A stretch of DNA of 64,000 bases from Corylus avellana (GCF_901000735.1 NC_081547.1:5146001-5210000), one strand, 5' to 3'; shown: positions 25,070 to 35,689, numbered from the stretch's first letter. Program-made: numbers and translations. Notes: generated by a model not told the origin, from the sequence alone.

Positions 25070-25605
25070 ATGAAGCTAAATATGGGTTTGGGTCTCATTT
25101 CACTTGTGTTGTGTATGTTTTTGGTGGGATCTCCAGTTGCGGTTAGATCAGTATCGGCATCAGGCCCTTTGAAACCGACGTCGCGAAGCCCAGACTGAAG
25201 GGTTTCAGGACGGGCTTCAGGATTTTGGAGATTGACGATGACGGGGTGGAGAGGGTCGGGGAAAATGTGGAAGCCGCCATCTGTGAGCTAAGAAAAGAGA
25301 GGCGCAGACAGAGTGACAGGAAACGAGGATTGAGAGTGGTTAGATCAGTGTCGGCATTTCTCAAAGACCCCTTCATCGGAATTGCTTCGGAAGGTCAGTC
25401 CATTGTTTCTTTCCAAAATCTTTCTGGTTCCTTCTTCTTCTTCTTCTTCTTTTCATTTTTAATTTAGTTTTGTTCATTACTACAGATGAGAAGTATTACA
25501 AGATGTCGTCAGACTTAATAAAATGTAAAGATGGATCCAAGAAATTCAGCAAAGCTCAGGCTGCCCAGCTCAACGATAACTTCTGCGATTGCCCTGAGGG
25601 CGCTC
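25070..25605 (+). pseudogene. Captured 5' fragment of glucosidase II beta subunit gene
   Basis: Two exons and one intron (25394-25485, GT-AG) encode the amino end of the ER glucosidase II regulatory subunit: a hydrophobic signal-like start, [12 protein letters not shown], then [20 protein letters not shown] and [11 protein letters not shown], the first cysteine-rich LDL-receptor-A-like repeat. The functional protein helps trim glucose from N-glycans on folding glycoproteins. Here the sequence stops within the first repeat, running into linker at 25605. The first exon is interrupted by a 179-bp segment (25160-25338) lying between two 18-bp direct copies of GTTAGATCAGTRTCGGCA, and there is a small in-frame duplication before LNDNF. 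It cannot make a functional subunit. Identification rests on the KCKDGS/CDCP motifs. Confidence 0.8.
25160..25280 (-). pseudogene. Antisense fragment of a second gene within the captured DNA
   Basis: On the minus strand an ATG at 25280 opens a Ser/Thr/Pro/Lys-rich stretch starting MAASTFSPTLSTPSSSISK, with no acidic residues in its first forty positions. That composition is typical of a chloroplast transit peptide. It lies in the segment that interrupts the glucosidase II beta fragment and is in the opposite orientation, so the element appears to be a chimera of at least two host genes. The source gene is not identified. Confidence 0.45.
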
Positions 25606-25666
25606 CAAGGGTGGTCCGGCCACCATCCAGGGGTGGTTTAGCACCCCTGTTTTTGTCTTATTTTTA

Positions 25667-25940
25667 GGAAAAACTTCAGTAAGCCTCCCCGAACTTCCAG
25701 CCAATTTGACATGCACCTCCTGAATTACTAAAACTCTCACTTAGGCCCCTTGAACTTTGGTTTGCTCTCACTTTGGACCCTTTGGTTAGTTTTCAACGTT
25801 AAAGTCAAACAGTTTGATTTTTTATGCCAATTTTACCCTCAACAAAAATCACGTCGTTTTGGGATCCAAAACTACACCGTTTTGTGGCCTTCAAAACTAC
25901 ATCACCACCCAACCCAAAACGACGTCGTTTTGGGCATAAT

Positions 25941-25972
<32 letters not shown>

Positions 25973-26607
25973 AGAAGAAGAAGACCAAATCGGGGTGGCT
26001 CTAGCCACCCCCTTGGCCAAAATGGGGTGGTTTATGCCCATTTTACCCTAAACCAAAACTACGTCATTTTTTTATCCAAAACTACACCGTTTTGTGGGCT
26101 TCAAAACTATATCACCACCCAACCCAAAACGACGTCGTTTTGAGCATAATATTAAAAAAAAAAAAAGAAAGAAAGAAGAAGACCAAATCGGGGTGGCTGG
26201 AGCCACCCCTTGGCCGGTCTAGGGGTGGTTCGGCCACCCCCAGATCGGCTAGGGGGGTAGCTCCAACCACCCCGATTTGATCTTTTTATTTTTATTTTTT
26301 ATTTTTTATTTTTATATTTTGTTTTTCTTTTTTTTAAAAAAAATAAATAAAATAAAAAATTAATGCCTAAAACGATGTCGTTTTGGGCTGGGTAGGTGTT
26401 GTAGTTTTAGGGCACAAAACGGTATAGTTTTGGAGTGAGGGTAAAATGGGCATAAAAAATCAAATTGTTTGACTTTAACGTTGAAAACTAACATAAGGGT
26501 CCAAAGTGAAAGTAAATCAAAGTTCAGGGGGCCTAAGTGAGAGTTTTGGTAATTCAAGGGTGCTTGTTAAATTGACTGGAAATTTGAGGGCTTACTAAAG
26601 TTTCCCC
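25667..26607. mobile_element. Nested Mutator-like TIR element (family B)
   Basis: Long inverted arms of about 300 bases start GGAAAAACTTCAGTAAGCC and, inverted from the right end, GGGGAAACTTTAGTAAGCC. The arms share AAAACGACGTCGTTTTGGG, ACACCGTTTTGTG and GACTTTAACGTT-type blocks. The 9-bp flanks TTATTTTTA (25658-25666) and AAATTTTTA (26608-26616) agree at seven of nine positions, as for an aged Mutator-type insertion. The centre contains two or three inner copies of the arm and GGTGGC-rich repeats. A solo arm of the same family is at 56010-56258. No coding capacity. Confidence 0.75.
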
Positions 26608-26798
26608 AAATTTTTAGTTTTTTTATTATTTTTTATTTTTTATAAGTTTTAGTACTTTTGTTTTATTTTAGTAAGGGTAATTACGTTATTTTATTAGCAT
26701 TAGGTACATTGTTATTGTTTTAGTTTGTTACAATTGATAGTTTGAAGAGAAAATTATTATGATGATAGTTAGTTTGAGGGATTAAGAGGACTTTAATT

Positions 26799-29700
26799 TA
26801 TTATCATGGAAGTATATGATATGTACGGATGCACTATTTATGGTGTGATTTATATTTACCCCCTCAACCTTTGAGCATACTATAACAATGATGGGTAAGA
26901 TTTTTTAGTTGAACATGTTTTTCTTGGTTCCATGTTTTGTTTTTTATTTTGTTTTTCTTCGTGCCAAGTCTCATTTGAAATATCTAAAACCGTAACGTGG
27001 CCTCACTGCACACCTTTTGTGACTTTCTTAATTAAATCATCACACTATTTTCCATATGCTTTCTCGTCACCAACAAACCAGAGGTGACTTAACTTCATTT
27101 CAAGTGGATGAGATCAAATTCTCGTGGTTGAAATATAGTACATGTAACACCCCGAGTAATAATGACGATTAAGAGTACTTTAATTGTAACCAATAATGTT
27201 TAAAGTTGGTGCTAAGCAAGGAAGAAAGTGAGATATTTTAGCCTTTAGTGGATTTCGGGTTGCACGGAACATTTTATTAGGACCACTGTTAGATTGATGC
27301 AACCCTAGCAATGCACGTTTGATGATGGTTACTAGGGTTGTACATGTAAGTGGTTATTAAACCGAGTTTACAACGTAGACCAAGTTTTATTAGCAATTTA
27401 CTTACTAAATCATGAACCTAGTATATTAGCTCTAGGGATGCATATTAGAGCTGTTCGCAAGGCTTAAGACACTAAACAAAAGCTTATAGAGTCTTATTTA
27501 TGTATATCATTTGTTATAATTGTATTTTTTGAGATAGTAGTGTACTTCACCTGTTTTATTTTTTTGGAAGCTCTAATTTGGATTATTGACTCGTATCAAT
27601 ATTGTATTTCCGTTGTTTTTATTATAATATTTGTTAAGGAGTGTCGCATTTCAAGTAAATTACTAATTAATTAATTTTGAGATGCTGTGAGTGACACTCT
27701 GAATTAATTATTTATAAGAAAAATGCTAAAGGTATTAATTTTTTTACTAACAGATGGCTTATTAAACTGATGTGTAACTCACTTATTAGAAAAATAAAAT
27801 AAAATAATTAATTAAAAGAAATATAACTAGTACAAATAAATAAACTGTCAGTTTAGGAAGCGTCTATTTGTAAAAGAGTTGATACTCATAGTATTTCTAT
27901 ATATTTGTAATGCCTTAACAACTCTATCTTTGCCCTAAACTCCACATTCCCTCCCCCCTCCCTCCACACCTTTTTGATTCCCTTTACATATTTGTCACCT
28001 CCGTTTGATCGAATCCATTCCCTTTTCATCACGACCTCTAGCTCCATCGAGCCCCCCTCCTCCCACCTTATCCATGTCCACACCAAAATCTTCCCTCTCC
28101 TCAATTTCCAAGTCAAATCCACGATCATGGGAACATTAACATACGATCATATGGAACATTGAGACTTTTTTTTTTCTTTTTTGTATTAATCCTTAATCAT
28201 CACGCAAAACGCAGGCTAATAAACCAATACGTTGTCTTTTTCTTTCTGTAATAAGTTTGACAAATCTATGGTACACCGTACACCATTGAGGTCATGGTGA
28301 ATAGGATATTACTTAACAATTGACAACCAATTTGGACCAGACCTAGTGTGTGTGTTCGAGAAACTTCAGGAAACTTCGAAGCAGCCTGCTGCCTCCTTGC
28401 TATTTGCTAACAACAAATATCTTAAAATTGTTTGAATATGTTTTTGTCGTGAACAAAATATCTTGGATTCTTAATTAGTATGTAAAGGTCTTGGATTAGC
28501 TAGAAGTAGAAGCGCGTTGCAAAGCCGTCTACTACGACTTTTGCGTAGGAAGGCAACCAAGCAGGAGTGGGTCCCAGCGTAGAATTTGTGTGGTGCTGGG
28601 AGCCTCCCAATTGCATGTCAATTGTCAAGTGATTTAAACGCGTGGTTCGTACTGCTGTGACGCGACCGTGTTGCACAATATGTCACGCCAATGTGGGGCC
28701 CTCACGCTCTTCGAAGATAGTAGAGAATCTTTTATAGTTTTATATATTAGTGGCATATACCATACATAAAATACCGCCTACTTTTATTTAAAACAACTTT
28801 CAAGAATATTAGTGGTTTGTAGTGCGTCCTGGATTTGCCAAACATGGAATAGGCCGTTGATCGGTGATTGGTCAACGTGGTTTCCACTAACTAATATGAT
28901 TTTTAAATTTCATCCTAATTTTCTTTCTTTTTAGTGAAATGGATTGGATTTACCGATCCTCAGAGCATTTTTAATTGAAGAGTCAAATCGTATTTTTATC
29001 TAAAATAATTAATCAAATTTGTAAAAACCTTCACATTAGAATAGCAAAATAATAATAATAATAATAAAAAGGTACATATAACAGCATTTTTAAAGAGAGC
29101 CTTTTTTTTTTTTTTTTTTTTTATTGTTTCTTTCACTTTTTTTCTTTTTCAAAACTTTCCCCACTTTTTAATGGATCATTATGAGAATATTCTTTCACAA
29201 TTTTTTATAAAAATATATTAAAAATGAGAATAACTTATATAGGAAGGTTGCACAAAATGTGAGTTTTGTACAATCAATCAGAAGAAGTTGAAACCTAAGC
29301 CAAACTTACCAAACTTAAGTTTTTTTTAAAAAAAGATTAACTGCGCCAGATTATATCACATATGAAATAAAAAATTAATTGTTTATAAAAAATAAAAAAC
29401 AATTAATCACCTCTAGGCTGCCACCCCTAGGCCGCATGGCCACCTCCGGGCCTAAGTGGGGGAGGGGTGGCCAGCCAGCCAGCCAACCCTTCAATTCTTT
29501 TTTTTTTTAATTAATTTTTTATTTTATCTAGAGTATAATCTGGTATACTTGAGTTTTTATTTTAAGAATAAGTTTAATGAAATTGGCTGATGTGTCAGCT
29601 TCTTATTAATTGCACAAAATGTGACTTTTGTGCAACAGGTGCACCCAAGTCGCTCTCATTAAAAAGATATTTAAATGATATAGATAAAAATATAGCTAAT

Positions 29701-30054
29701 CGGATGTATGAGACCTTTAAAAATTTATTAGCTAAACTAAATAAAGTGAATTTTAAGGAGTTATTTTTCATAAACATTTGGCTCCTCCATTGAAAATGCT
29801 CTTAAGAAAAGTTTTAGTACGGACTTACCTAATACTTGTAAATTTATTGTGTAGACGCGGGACATTGATAATGGCGTAGAGCACCAAAGGTTTGACTTTT
29901 TTGAGTCATTAGAGTATTAGCGGTAGATACTCAATCATTTTTTAAAAAATTAATGAACAAAACTATTTCTTACTCCCCTATATAAATACACCCCATAATA
30001 AGTTCTCTGAATCATCCTTATATCATTAAAATAATTTTTTTTTTTTTTTTTTTT
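26799..30054. other. Gene-free stretch with possible LTR scrap
   Basis: TGTAACACCCCGAG at 27144-27157 looks like the start of a Gypsy-type LTR, but no matching end, primer-binding site or target duplication was found. 27950-28140 has a C-rich frame on the plus strand without known domain. 29040-29130 holds AATAAT and T tracts; 29400-29490 is GC-rich with GGTGGCC repeats like the linkers of family A. No gene is supported. Confidence 0.3.
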
Positions 30055-30423
30055 TTGTAAAGTTCATTTATCCCCCTCAAACTATCACCTCAATGACAAT
30101 CTACTTCTCAAACTATCAATTGCAACAATTTACCCTCAAAACTACCAAAACAATGACAATGTACCCCCCAATACTAGCAAAGTGGCGAAATTACCCCTAT
30201 ATAATTTTTAATAAGACAAAAATACCCTTAAAATTTTGGAAAAATAAATATATTTTAGTATTTTTGTTTTTATATTATTAAGGGTAATTTCCTCATTTTG
30301 TTAAAAGTTGGGATACATTGTCATTGTTTTTATAGTTTGTGAAGTAAATTGTCGCAATTGATAGTTTGGAGGATAGATTGTAATTAGGATAGTAATTTTA
30401 AGGGGGTTAAGTGGACTTTACCC
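30055..30423. mobile_element. Family A MITE without cargo (copy 3)
   Basis: This 369-bp element consists almost only of the two family A arms: TAAAGTTCATTTATCCCCCT, CTATCACCTCAATGACAATC and CAATTGCAACAATTTACCCT on the left, mirrored by AATTGTCGCAATTGATAGTT and GGGGGTTAAGTGGACTTTAC on the right. It is the deletion-derivative form of the cargo-carrying elements at 21339 and 24680. Its flanks are T-runs, so the target duplication cannot be judged. Confidence 0.75.
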
Positions 30424-30473
30424 TATTTTTTTTACTTTTACCTTTCTTTTTCTATTCTAGAAAAATCCGTCCC

Positions 30474-30765
30474 TTTCCGGTTATTTTCTTTTCTTTTATT
30501 TTTTATTTTTTTGAATGTGTTAAAAGGCATTATATGATGACTAATAATCAAATTTGCTTCAAATAATCGCTTGCTCGTAGTGGCCACAAAGAAAGACAAA
30601 ACACAAGGTAAAAATGTTCCTATAATATTAATGCCATTTTCTCAAATCTTATGGCACATTTTGGTATTCTTTTACGTGTATTTAAGAGCATTCTCAATAA
30701 CTGCCCTAAGGTGCTTCCCTTCCCTATATATAGGAAACATCTCAAAAACATCACAAAAACTTATC
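30474..30765 (+). repeat. Left arm of a long inverted repeat (with 32940-33235)
   Basis: From CTTTCCGGTTATTTTC (30474), through GCTTGCTCGTAGTGGCCAC and AATGCCATTTTCTCAAATC, the sequence is repeated in reverse orientation at 32940-33235. The first 230 bases are nearly identical by eye; the final part (MITE-like GAGCATTCTCAATAAC) is weaker. The arms lie about 2.2 kb apart. The repeat may be an inverted duplication or the ends of a large non-autonomous element. Confidence 0.85.
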
Positions 30766-30797
30766 TACGCAGCTTTCCTATATCTTCTTTATACATT

Positions 30798-30847
30798 TGA
30801 ATTGCTACAGTTGAACCCAATGTATTGGGTTCAACTGTAGCAATTCA
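30798..30847. repeat. Perfect 23-bp hairpin with 4-base loop
   Basis: TGAATTGCTACAGTTGAACC and three more bases pair perfectly with their complement after the loop TGTA. It sits inside what looks like a MITE (about 30693-31216, ends GAGCATTCTCAAT / GAATGCTCTAAG). It could extrude as a cruciform or, if transcribed, yield a small hairpin RNA. Confidence 0.85.
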
Positions 30848-31650
30848 CATGGTTATTAATCATAAAAAGACATTATCTCTTATCTCACACCTCCCTATAC
30901 AAAATAAATGAATATAAAAGTAAAATAATAATAATAATGTTATAGATAAATATAAAGAGAAGTTATTGTGGAGTGTATTTGAATAGGGAAGCAAAAAGTA
31001 ATTTTGTTCCATAAATTTATGAAAAAATGGGAAAGAAGCTGCTGTAAATGCTCTAAAAGCACAATGATTGATATAGTGCAACCCTATACATTGGGTTATA
31101 CAATAGCGACTCTTATGTTTAGAGGTGATATTAGGACTATGATCTGGGTGACTTTTTGTAACTTTTTTGACATTTTTCTTACACTTAGGGAAGGGAACCA
31201 TATATAGGGGAGCTGAATGCTCTAAGATCCTGTTAGTTATATTTGATGAGTATTTTTGTTTCATTAAAAAGTAAAAAGACATAAATACTCTTCAAATATA
31301 ACTAACTCGATACTTTCCAGTTCAAATGAACGATCCTGTTCCAACAAGAGGGATTAAAGATTCAAAAACTTATGACTATGTATATTTACGAACAACATTT
31401 TCACTAACATGATTTATGTATTAAATAACATGTGATTTGTCAATGGGATTATGCTTAATCCATTTCAAAATAAAACTAATTTTTCTTATTGATATTTGAT
31501 AATAACATAGGCAACATTTATCAATTTTTCAAACCCACGACATCTTCAATTACCAAAGTTAAGGAATACAATTTGTTACTTAAGGCTCATCCCATCAAGT
31601 TTCGTTATAATTTACTTAAAATAGTTAGATGATGATATTAATTATTGTAG

Positions 31651-31848
31651 TTTTTTTTTTTAAAAGTAAAATCTCACTCATTAATTCTTCAAAGTCAAAT
31701 ATTACAAATAATCAAAACATACAATAGCTTGCAAAAAATCGGGATACTCCTCTATCCAAATTTTTAAAGTAAATGTTTGGAGCGCTGCCTTTGCCAAAGC
31801 AATCGTATTCGCTTCCCTTCGAGTGTGTTCCACCTTTGCCAAATCATG
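31651..31848 (-). mobile_element. 5'-truncated LINE with poly(A) and 13-bp target-site duplication
   Basis: Read on the minus strand the insert ends in an A-run (T-run at 31651-31661) and encodes the tail of an RNase H-like domain: HTRREANTIALAKAAL, then IWIEEYPDFLQAIV. TTAATTATTGTAG flanks it at 31638-31650 and 31849-31861. Only about 200 bases of the element were copied, a classic truncated L1-type insertion. It is related in domain to the relics at 846-1342 and 46010-46437. Confidence 0.85.
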
Positions 31849-32334
31849 TTAATTATTGTAGTTATGTTCCCTTGAAAGTCCCATTTTTTATCTTTGATGG
31901 TAATGAATAAAATTATTACAATGTTATTTTAGTTTGACTCTGATCATTATTAATCTAATTTATTATATTTACTTTAATAATTAGTGTTTGATGTAGTAAA
32001 ACTAGCTAATTATAAGTTAATTAGTATGGAAGCGTGACGAGTAAAACTTTGAGTTAATTATAATAACTAATTAGTTTTGGGGGCGTTATAGAATTAAAGG
32101 GAGAGGCGATGTTGGGTAGGAGACGAGGATGCTGCATTGAAAATGGGATTAAAAATTTTAAATTTCACATAGATTGTTGACGTAATAGAAATATTACGCT
32201 TGTAAAGCACAAGAAAATAAATCACATAAAATAATAATAGAGTATTATTAAATTGCATATAATAACTCGTTCAAAATGTTTAAATATGAGGTACGAGAAT
32301 GCTCAAGAAAAATAGGAGCAAACAAGGCATGAAA

Positions 32335-32556
32335 ACGGATCAAAATTGGATCAAGTACAAAAATTAGGGTTTCTATAAATAATCATGCTACAGTTACTCT
32401 CACTTTTATTCGATGGTAGTTTTAAAAGCCACCTATGAGTTTCTATAAACGGATCGAAATTGGACCAAGTACAAAAATTAGGGTTTCTATAAATAATCAT
32501 GCTATATTTACTCTCACTTTTATTCAATGGTAGTTTTAAAAGTCACCTATAAATAT
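32335..32556. repeat. Tandem duplication with 114-bp period
   Basis: ACGGATCAAAATTGGATCAA begins at 32335 and recurs as ACGGATCGAAATTGGACCAA at 32449. The rest of the unit (AAAAATTAGGGTTTCTATAA, CTCTCACTTTTATTC, GGTAGTTTTAAAAG) follows in both copies with few changes. The unit ends with a TTTCTATAA repeat of its own. No gene overlaps. Confidence 0.85.
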
Positions 32557-32939
32557 GAAAAATTGTGCAAAAAAGTGAGAGAGCATTATGCTTCTATAAA
32601 ATGGAGCTTAGTCAAATGAGACTGTACAATGACATAAAGACACGTGTCATCTAATCTAGAAAACTTGGGCCGGAGTTGAGTGACATGTGGAACGTGCGAT
32701 ATTGATCGACACGTCTCAATTGACCAAGATCAAAATGCTATGTTAAGGAATAACATTACTCTTTTCAAAAAAATATATACTCTTTTTTACATTGAAATTC
32801 CATTTTTAATTTACTAAAATCAAAGTCCTTGTCGTAAATTTTGATGTAAATAACAAAAGAAAAACAAAACAAAGATGGGTCATATCATTTTACCGTTTTT
32901 AAGAATATTCACAGCAGTTTTCTTGTCATTTTTTATACT

Positions 32940-33235
32940 GTAGGTGAATAGTAATTTTTTTGATATTTTTCTTATATGTAGGGAAGGAAAATAGCTTTAA
33001 GGTAGCTACTGAGAATGATCTTAAATACACGGTAAAAGCATACCAAAGGGTGCCATAAGATTTGAGAAAATGGCATTAATATTATAGGAACATTTTTACC
33101 TTGTTTTTTTGTCTTTCTTTGTGGCCACTACGAGCAAGCGATTATTTGAAGCAAATTTGATTATTCGTCATCATATAATGCCTTTTAACACATTCAAAAA
33201 ATAAAAAAGAAAAGAAAAGAAAATAACCGGAAAGC
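32940..33235 (-). repeat. Right arm of the long inverted repeat, upstream of the desaturase
   Basis: Reverse-complement partner of 30474-30765. The arm ends (CCGGAAAG, 33227-33234) about 320 bases before the TATA box of the desaturase gene, so it lies within that gene's upstream region. Confidence 0.85.
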
Positions 33236-33498
33236 TTAACACTTTGTTTGGCTGGCATTTGAATACCTGTCCAAACATCAGGCATGAGAGGCACCGTTCT
33301 CAAAAATATCTCACATTCTTTAAACTAGAATGAATTTTTTTGTCGTGTACCCGCATGCAGCATAACTTCACCACCTTCCCCATATAGGCCGTCCAAGTCC
33401 CTTCATCACCTCCAAATCGATGGTCAAAACCGTGACTTAACGTGTAAACAGGAGCACCCAACATTCTCCCCAACGTTCCCTAGTTTTGATAAAACCAC

Positions 33499-33504
33499 CA
33501 CGTG
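33499..33504 (+). promoter_or_regulatory. G-box (CACGTG) in the desaturase promoter
   Basis: CACGTG within CCACCACGTGCG, about 50 bases upstream of the TATA box. This hexamer binds bZIP and bHLH factors and, with this flank, resembles an abscisic-acid response element. Function is inferred from consensus and position only. Confidence 0.4.
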
Positions 33505-33552
33505 CGAACGCCTCAGAGCGTGCCTCGCTGGAAACCGCTGCTTCGCTGTACG

Positions 33553-33561
33553 TTATATATG
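33553..33561 (+). promoter_or_regulatory. TATA box of the desaturase gene
   Basis: TTATATATG about 310 bases before the start codon. The implied leader contains one short upstream reading frame of seven codons (33708-33731) that could lower translation. Confidence 0.5.
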
Positions 33562-33869
33562 AGCCTGAGCCTCGTACAGAAGGATACTCTAAACAGGATT
33601 TAATACGACACTAAACACAACAAGAGTTGTTAGGAGAAAAACGGAGAGAAAGAAGGAGACATTGGAAGAAACTCAAACTCCAAATCAAATCAGGGATATC
33701 CCTGAGAATGGGTTTGAGGTTTTTTGCATAAAAAGCCTCCCCATTTATCGGAAAGGGGATTTCTTGACTTGATTTGTTTGTCTCTGTTACCAAATCTCGC
33801 AGTTTATGTGCTTTTTTTTTTTCGTGTTATTCTGATTCGTAGATTTGCATTTTTCATATTCTACCAAGA

Positions 33870-35213
33870 ATGGAGGCGGAGAAGAAGTATGTCACCGTCG
33901 AGCAGCTCAAGGAGCACAACAAGCCAGGGGACTTGTGGATCTCTATCCAGAACAAGGTTTACGATGTCTCTGACTGGATTAAGGATCACCCAGGTGGCGA
34001 CACTCCTCTCCTCGGTTTGGCTGGCCAAGATGTCACCGACGCTTTCATAGCCTACCATCCTGGAACCGCGTGGCAATACCTCGACAGGTTTTTTACTGGG
34101 TATTATCTCCAGGATTTCAAGATCTCAGAGGTGTCCAAGGATTACAGAAAGCTTGCCTCTGAGTTTGCCAAACAGGGGTTGTTTGAAAAGAAAGGACATG
34201 GGACTATGTACTCCCTGTTAGGCGTTACTTTTTTGTTTTCCCTTGTTGTTTATGGTGTTTTGAGATCTGAGAGCGTGTTGGTTCATTTGGGTTGTGGTAT
34301 GCTGTTGGGTTTGCTTTGGATTCAGAGTGCTTATGTGGGTCATGATTCCGGGCATTACCAAGTGATGTCAAGCCCTGTATTTAACAAAGTTACGCAAATC
34401 CTGGCTGGGAATTGCTTAACTGGGATCAGCATTGCGTGGTGGAAATGGACTCATAATGCCCACCACCTAGCTTGCAATAGCCTTGATCACGATCCTGATC
34501 TCCAACACATTCCAGTCTTTGCTGTGTCCTCCGAACTGTTTAATTCTATAACATCCTGCTTTTATGGGAGGGAGATGACGTTTGATTCTGTGTCTAGATT
34601 CCTAGTCAGTTACCAGCATTGGACATATTACCCGATCTTGTGTGTTGCACGGGTTAACTTGTTTGTTCAGACACTCTTGCTGTTGTTCGTTAGGAAGGGA
34701 GTCCCTAATAGAGGATTGAACATATTGGGAATCCTAGTATTCTGGACCTGGTTTCCTCTCCTTGTGTCATGCCTACCCAGTTGGAGCGAGAGGGTGATGT
34801 TCGTGATGGCGAGTTTTGCTGTGACAGGGATCCAACACAATCAGTTCACTTTGAACCATTTTTCAGCGGATGTTTATGTTGGACATCCTAATGGGAATGA
34901 TTGGTTTGAGAAGCAGACAGGTGGGACTTTGGATATTTCATGCCCGCCATGGATGGATTGGTTCTTTGGTGGATTGCAGTTCCAGCTCGAGCACCATTTG
35001 TTCCCCCGATTGCCGCGGTGCCAGTTGAGGAAGGTTTCTCCTATTGTGGAGGCTTTATGCGAGAAGCACAAGTTGCCTTACAGAAGTTTGTCCTTCTATG
35101 CTGCCAACTTATCCACCATCAGGACCCTCAGGACCGCTGCCCAGGAGGCTCGCGACTTGACTCGCCCTGTCCCGAAAAACTTGGTGTGGGAGGCTGTTAA
35201 TACTCATGGCTGA
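33870..35213 (+). CDS. SLD: Delta-8 sphingolipid (long-chain base) desaturase with N-terminal cytochrome b5 domain
   Basis: Intronless gene of 447 residues, the usual family length. The enzyme introduces the delta-8 double bond into sphingolipid long-chain bases in the endoplasmic reticulum, with electrons delivered through its fused cytochrome b5 domain; products affect membrane behaviour and tolerance of cold and aluminium. Residues about 8-80 form the cytochrome b5 domain with haem ligands in HPGG (40-43) and His63. Hydrophobic segments lie around 115-130, 137-155, 250-275 and 285-302. Histidine boxes are HDSGH (158-162), HNAHH (195-199) and QLEHH (372-376), the last with Gln in place of the first His as in all front-end desaturases. 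All key residues are present. The start at 33870 is the first ATG of the conserved frame. SLD1 and SLD2 cannot be told apart by motif; gene order favours SLD2. Confidence 0.95.
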   Translation: MEAEKKYVTVEQLKEHNKPGDLWISIQNKVYDVSDWIKDHPGGDTPLLGLAGQDVTDAFIAYHPGTAWQYLDRFFTGYYLQDFKISEVSKDYRKLASEFAKQGLFEKKGHGTMYSLLGVTFLFSLVVYGVLRSESVLVHLGCGMLLGLLWIQSAYVGHDSGHYQVMSSPVFNKVTQILAGNCLTGISIAWWKWTHNAHHLACNSLDHDPDLQHIPVFAVSSELFNSITSCFYGREMTFDSVSRFLVSYQHWTYYPILCVARVNLFVQTLLLLFVRKGVPNRGLNILGILVFWTWFPLLVSCLPSWSERVMFVMASFAVTGIQHNQFTLNHFSADVYVGHPNGNDWFEKQTGGTLDISCPPWMDWFFGGLQFQLEHHLFPRLPRCQLRKVSPIVEALCEKHKLPYRSLSFYAANLSTIRTLRTAAQEARDLTRPVPKNLVWEAVNTHG

Positions 35214-35689
35214 GGCAACTAACAAATGAATTTTTTTTTGGTTGGTATTTTCATAATATTCCTTGGCTTGTGCCATTAGGATGACAATTACTTCCAAATT
35301 TGATATCATATCTCATATACTATGCTTCTATTTGAAATCCAGATTTGTTTTCTTTGTTTATTTTTGTTCAAAAAATATATTTTATGTTTTTCCTCCATTA
35401 CCACATAGTGCTAAGCTATGCTTGATATTTCTTCACTTTGTGGGAGTTATTGGATACTTTGAAATGTTGAGGTGCCAGGCTATTGGATAGTTTCTATTGC
35501 AGTAAAACAGAGGATGAGCTTAATACTTCTGTGCTTATTTCTTATAGATTTATATATTAGGCCAATGCATGTAGAAAATGGAGATAGTTGAGACTGAAAC
35601 CCTTTAGATTTTGTTTTACGCAACTTTGTTATATATCTAAGCGTGTCTGTTAAGGAAAGGAATGAATTTTTCACGCGACATTGTATAAT

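Larger units (their letters stand above)
24680..26798. mobile_element. Pack-MULE-like TIR element carrying gene fragments (family A, copy 2)
   Basis: The termini are those of family A: left CAAAGTCATCTTAACCCCC with CAATTGTGACAATTTACTCC, right ACAATTGATAGTTTGAAGAG through AGAGGACTTTAATT. Between the arms are a GGTGGC-rich linker, a fragment of a glucosidase II beta gene with its intron (25070-25605), an antisense fragment of a second gene (25160-25280) and a second, nested element (25667-26607). Capture of genomic gene pieces, introns included, between long terminal repeats is the hallmark of Pack-MULEs. No transposase is present. Target sites were not resolved. Confidence 0.7.

Noticed and set aside
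25750..26280. Lys-rich frames such as those ending in poly-Lys
   Set aside because: Translations of the arms and A-runs of the nested family B element.
27144..32095. TGTAACACCCCG near 27144 and GGGGGCGTTATA near 32084 as ends of an LTR retrotransposon
   Set aside because: The two ends are in plausible form but no paired LTR, primer-binding site, polypurine tract, target duplication or coding region was found between them.
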